From: Dirofilaria immitis
Taxonomy: Eukaryota > Nematoda > Chromadorea > Rhabditida > Onchocercidae
Direction: 5' to 3'
Length of the DNA stretch: 64,000 nt
Assembly (NCBI GenBank): GCA_024305405.1
Contig: JAKNDB010000099.1
Coordinates: 124,001 to 188,000 of the forward strand
Positions 61,042 through 64,000 of this stretch are shown here, one piece after another; position 1 is the first letter of the stretch, and each line of letters starts with the position of its first letter. The translations under genes were made by a program, and so were the position numbers. Under the pieces are notes generated by a model, which worked only from the letters and a program-made list of their open reading frames with translations, ran no database searches and had not been told where the DNA came from.

Positions 61042-63812
61042 TCACCGGACAACAGAATGAGGTCTTATTTCACGCATTTCAGTTCCCGACTGAGAAGCTT
61101 GAAGCTGTTGCATCGAAGACGAATCGATATTGTTAGGTAAAGGTCGAAGTGTTGACGCATGTACTTCATTGCCAACTTCGATAATATCACTTGGCATAGT
61201 AGTATTACAGGCAAATTCTCCTTTATATGTGGAAACTGCCATCTTTGCTTGGTTATTAGCATTTGCTCGTGCAGCATTCTGAACCTGAGATTGGATACTA
61301 TACAGTTCTTCTCTTATTAGATTCTTTAAATCGTCATTACCAACTATTTTCGGCAGTTGCTTTTCTGAAAAGAATTGTTTCATGATTTGGATTAAAAATA
61401 TGTTTTTGGATTAAAAAAAAAGTGAAAAAAGAATATTTTAGTTTATTGAAAGAGCCAGAAATTATTGCCGATAAGCTGATTACCTTTATGTTCTCCGATC
61501 ATTAAATTTGATTCACATAATTTTTATATTTTCCAAAATACCCATTTTAACCCCATTGCGAAAACATAAATATGCAATTATTAATTCCCGCAATAACAAC
61601 TTATTTTATAAACATTTTATTATTGTCTCAATCAATTACTGATAAATTTAACTAGCAAACTGAAAATTTCCGCATGAATAAAACAATATTAAAAATCTTC
61701 ACTCACCGATAACGAAAGCAATTCTTTGTTTTACTATACCGGCCATCATATCCATATCATTTAACCTTGATTGTAAGCACGATACTTGCTCTCGCAAAAG
61801 TTCGAGCATCTAAATGAATCTTGCTGATAGAAAATAACATTCGTAATTACATTTGCAAAATAAAGAATGAAGTAAGTGAACTTATTTAGAAGCAAAATAG
61901 TTACAATAAGCTAACCTCGTCTGAAGCTTTCATAGCGGTATGACTACCCCTGTTATAATTTACTTGCGGACGAATCAATCCTACAATGCAAATAATATAT
62001 TAAGAAACAAAGATGCTTGTGTGAATTTCCTAATATTCATATTACGTTTGCGATTTGGAGGAAAAATGAATAATTTATTCGGTAGTTAAGCTACAGCTGT
62101 TACAGAGGGTTTGAATAAAAGTCCGAATTTTGATTTATAACAAAGTGGCAAAAGGCATTATTGGATATCTCGATTTTGTTATATAATTAGATTATATCCT
62201 TAATATTTTGCTTCTGAATAAATTTTGAAATTTAAGAACTACGTTATTAAATTCATAAAATGTTATTACGTCCACATCTCTCAAGTTACCTTTCTCAGTC
62301 ATGTTTCGATCAGAAAGTGAATCCACTATTTTAGCAACAAATGATTTGGCATCACCGTGTTGCTGCCTATTTTCATTAGTATTATATAATATCCTTCCTG
62401 GATATGAGAATTGTTTTGTTGGATTTGTTTGTTTTGGTTTTTCCACAATAGTTTTTGTTTCAATAGCATCCTTCGTTCGATTTGGATGCACCATTCCAGC
62501 GACTGTTATATTTTCAAAATTTGTAACGTTAAGAATTTGTGGTACTTCAAACTTCTGCAAATTTCAATAGTTTCGAACTTCTATAAAAATTACAATCTAA
62601 ATGATTGTAAAAATTATAAATTATAAACTTATTGTATAATCACGTAATCGTTGTGCACGATAAACTGCGAGAATGATAAGAACGAGAAATATTTCTATGA
62701 AAATAGCATATTATATCCGTCAAAAAAATCAAATATTTTGAATTGAATGAATAAGTGACGTAATGCATGGAGAGACAATAAACAAGAGATTTATTCTAAA
62801 AAATTCATACTTTAGGTGATTTGATATGTAAAGCATATTGAACTAAGGAATGTGCATCAGCTACTGGTGGATAACGCATTAAATATTGTAATGTCGTACT
62901 ATAATCTTCATTGATAACTGAAAATATGATCGTACAATAATATTTACTTGAATGTTATGAACATTTTATGCACACAAAAATTTGTTAATCAAAATTTAGC
63001 TTCTTTAATATATTCGCAGCAATATTTCCAGTGAGTATATATATGTGTATAAAAATAAATTTGCAAGAAATCGTCACAGCATTTTTAAAGAAAACTGTTC
63101 AACTTACTTAAATGTCTAATATATTCGAGCATTGCGACAAAAATATAATCAACTAAGGATAACGGTGGTCTGAAAGCAAATATAGCGTCCCATATAAACA
63201 ATAAATCGTGAATCGGAAATTCGCGACCAAATAATAAACGCAACCAGCGACTACAAAGATCTCAATTAAAAGGACTTCGGACTTTCTTGAATCCATAACC
63301 CGTAATTCCTGCATGGACAGCTGAGAACATTGGTCCCAGAAGTTTTATGATAAAATATTTCAAACCAATTTCCTATACAGCTCATTTGAACCATATACCT
63401 GATGTTACATCTTCTAATCTATGGATGTAGTGATAAACATAAAGTCGCGGTATGGTATTTTGATCGTCTTAATTTCAAAAATTTATTCGTTTACAAACTC
63501 CAAAAAACTGATGCAGCATTTCGAAAATAAATTTTAACTAACATTCCATAGATCTGTGGTAAAATATTCATTTTTGAAAGATGTTGATGCATTTCCGGAT
63601 CAATTACTCCCAATATATCATTCATAATACTTCGAAGCTTAATAATTAATTCATTTCTCGAGTCAGTAGAAGCATCATCTTGAGTAACAAACGACGTAGG
63701 ATAGTTTAATCTGCCATTACTTCCCGAAGCTCCGCTGGGATAATCGACGTATTCCTCATCACTCGCCAAATACCATCTTTCCAACATCATCATTAATTGG
63801 GTGAATATTTCA
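61042..63812 (-). CDS. TBC1D5: TBC1D5-type Rab GTPase-activating protein, 3' part
   Basis: TBC-domain RabGAP orthologous to TBC1D5, which in other animals binds retromer and restrains Rab7 on endosomes. Exons on the minus strand: 63812-63543, 63250-63108, 62917-62811, a small uncertain exon at 62664-62644, 62554-62290, 61980-61916, 61809-61707, 61364-61042 (stop). The C-terminal half of the TBC domain is plain: MNILPQIYG, joined across an intron to RWLRLLFGREFPIHDLLFIW, then LVDYIFVAMLEYIR and LQYLMRYPPVADAHSLVQYA, all close to the family. After a Thr/Asn/Lys-rich linker a coiled coil follows (LREQVSCLQSRLNDMDMMAG), matching the family's LNDLD segment. The last exon adds a second helix (DDLKNLIREELYSIQSQV) and a polar tail. 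The catalytic Arg and Gln fingers of the TBC domain lie upstream, outside the window. Only the junctions around the 21-base exon are doubtful. Confidence 0.9.
63262..63453 (-). other. coding-like patch in a TBC1D5 intron
   Basis: Between TBC1D5 exons (63543 and 63250) the minus strand carries IPRLYVYHYIHRLEDVTSG followed by a possible GTATAT donor. Downstream, in another frame, it carries KYFIIKLLGPMFSAVHAGIT and GYGFKKVRSPF stop. This region is less AT-rich than an ordinary intron here. It cannot belong to TBC1D5, because the flanking exons already join at a conserved motif. It may be a fossil of an unrelated gene; resemblance of the VHAGITGYGF part to questin-oxidase-like HxxIHLGYG motifs is only suggestive. 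Confidence 0.3.
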
Positions 63813-63885
63813 CTAAATAAAAACTTAATAAAGTAGCAGTTTAGAAAAAATCAATAAAAACGAAATAATGCCACTTAAAACATAC

Positions 63886-63956
63886 AACGGAAAAGAACTT
63901 CCAATAATTTTGCTTCAATATGTGAAATTCCAGCATATTTTAGCAACTTCTCAAAG
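63886..63956 (-). CDS. possible further 5' exon of TBC1D5
   Basis: An acceptor (TTTTAAG) opens a frame FEKLLKYAGISHIEAKLLEV ending in LFR, followed by a donor (GTATGT). It is the right strand and place for the next TBC1D5 exon, but its outgoing phase (1) does not fit the incoming phase (2) of the exon at 63812, and the sequence is not clearly family-like. One missing base would reconcile the phases. Confidence 0.35.
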
Positions 63957-64000
63957 CTTAAAAAAATAATAACAAATACACACAAGTATATTAATGTAGA

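Noticed and set aside
62301..62626. Two overlapping + strand frames of 71-89 codons
   Set aside because: Antisense to the TBC1D5 exon 62554-62290, whose minus-strand frame fits splice phases and gene order.
1..64000. Endosymbiont (Wolbachia) insertions
   Set aside because: No bacterial-type long open frames or operon structure; all recognised genes are intron-bearing and animal-type.

Overview
The window is a very AT-rich stretch of an intron-rich animal genome, most likely a clade III (spirurid or filarial-type) nematode. The evidence is a DUF23/GT92 glycosyltransferase, a TWK-type two-pore potassium channel, many small exons with a T-rich-AG acceptor, acceptor-like sites a few bases before start codons (suggesting trans-splicing), and a decayed nuclear 28S rRNA fragment. 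I see no bacterial operon, CRISPR array, tRNA or intact transposon. The genes do not form one pathway. Exon models were built by hand from splice sites, phase and family similarity.

Layout. 1-15314: gene-poor desert with simple repeats and one doubtful small secreted ORF. 15315-19930 (+): ten-exon GT92 glycosyltransferase with a type II anchor and two apparent one-base contractions. 22204-33609 or 33793 (+): a K2P channel whose cytoplasmic loop between the second and third membrane helices is very long. 34054-34265: degenerate 5' end of 28S rRNA. 37957-38765 (+): three-exon secreted protein with ten cysteines after the signal peptide. 40835-46720 (-): eleven-exon bHLH-PAS transcription factor that reads as CLOCK/NPAS2 class. 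54474-54873 (-): 94-residue protein carrying a DSGxxS phosphodegron pattern and a KEN box. 61042 to the right edge (-): 3' part of TBC1D5, the retromer-linked Rab GAP, with its 5' end outside the window.

Most notable points: the CLOCK-class gene, a class absent from the usual Caenorhabditis elegans bHLH-PAS set; the very long loop of the channel, with a possible truncated isoform and a GC-AG intron inside the selectivity-filter codons; perfect 9-bp hairpins in the leaders of the channel and CLOCK genes, just before the start codons; and the small double-degron protein. Three places in otherwise intact genes can be repaired by one base in a short homopolymer, which points to assembly contraction rather than gene death.
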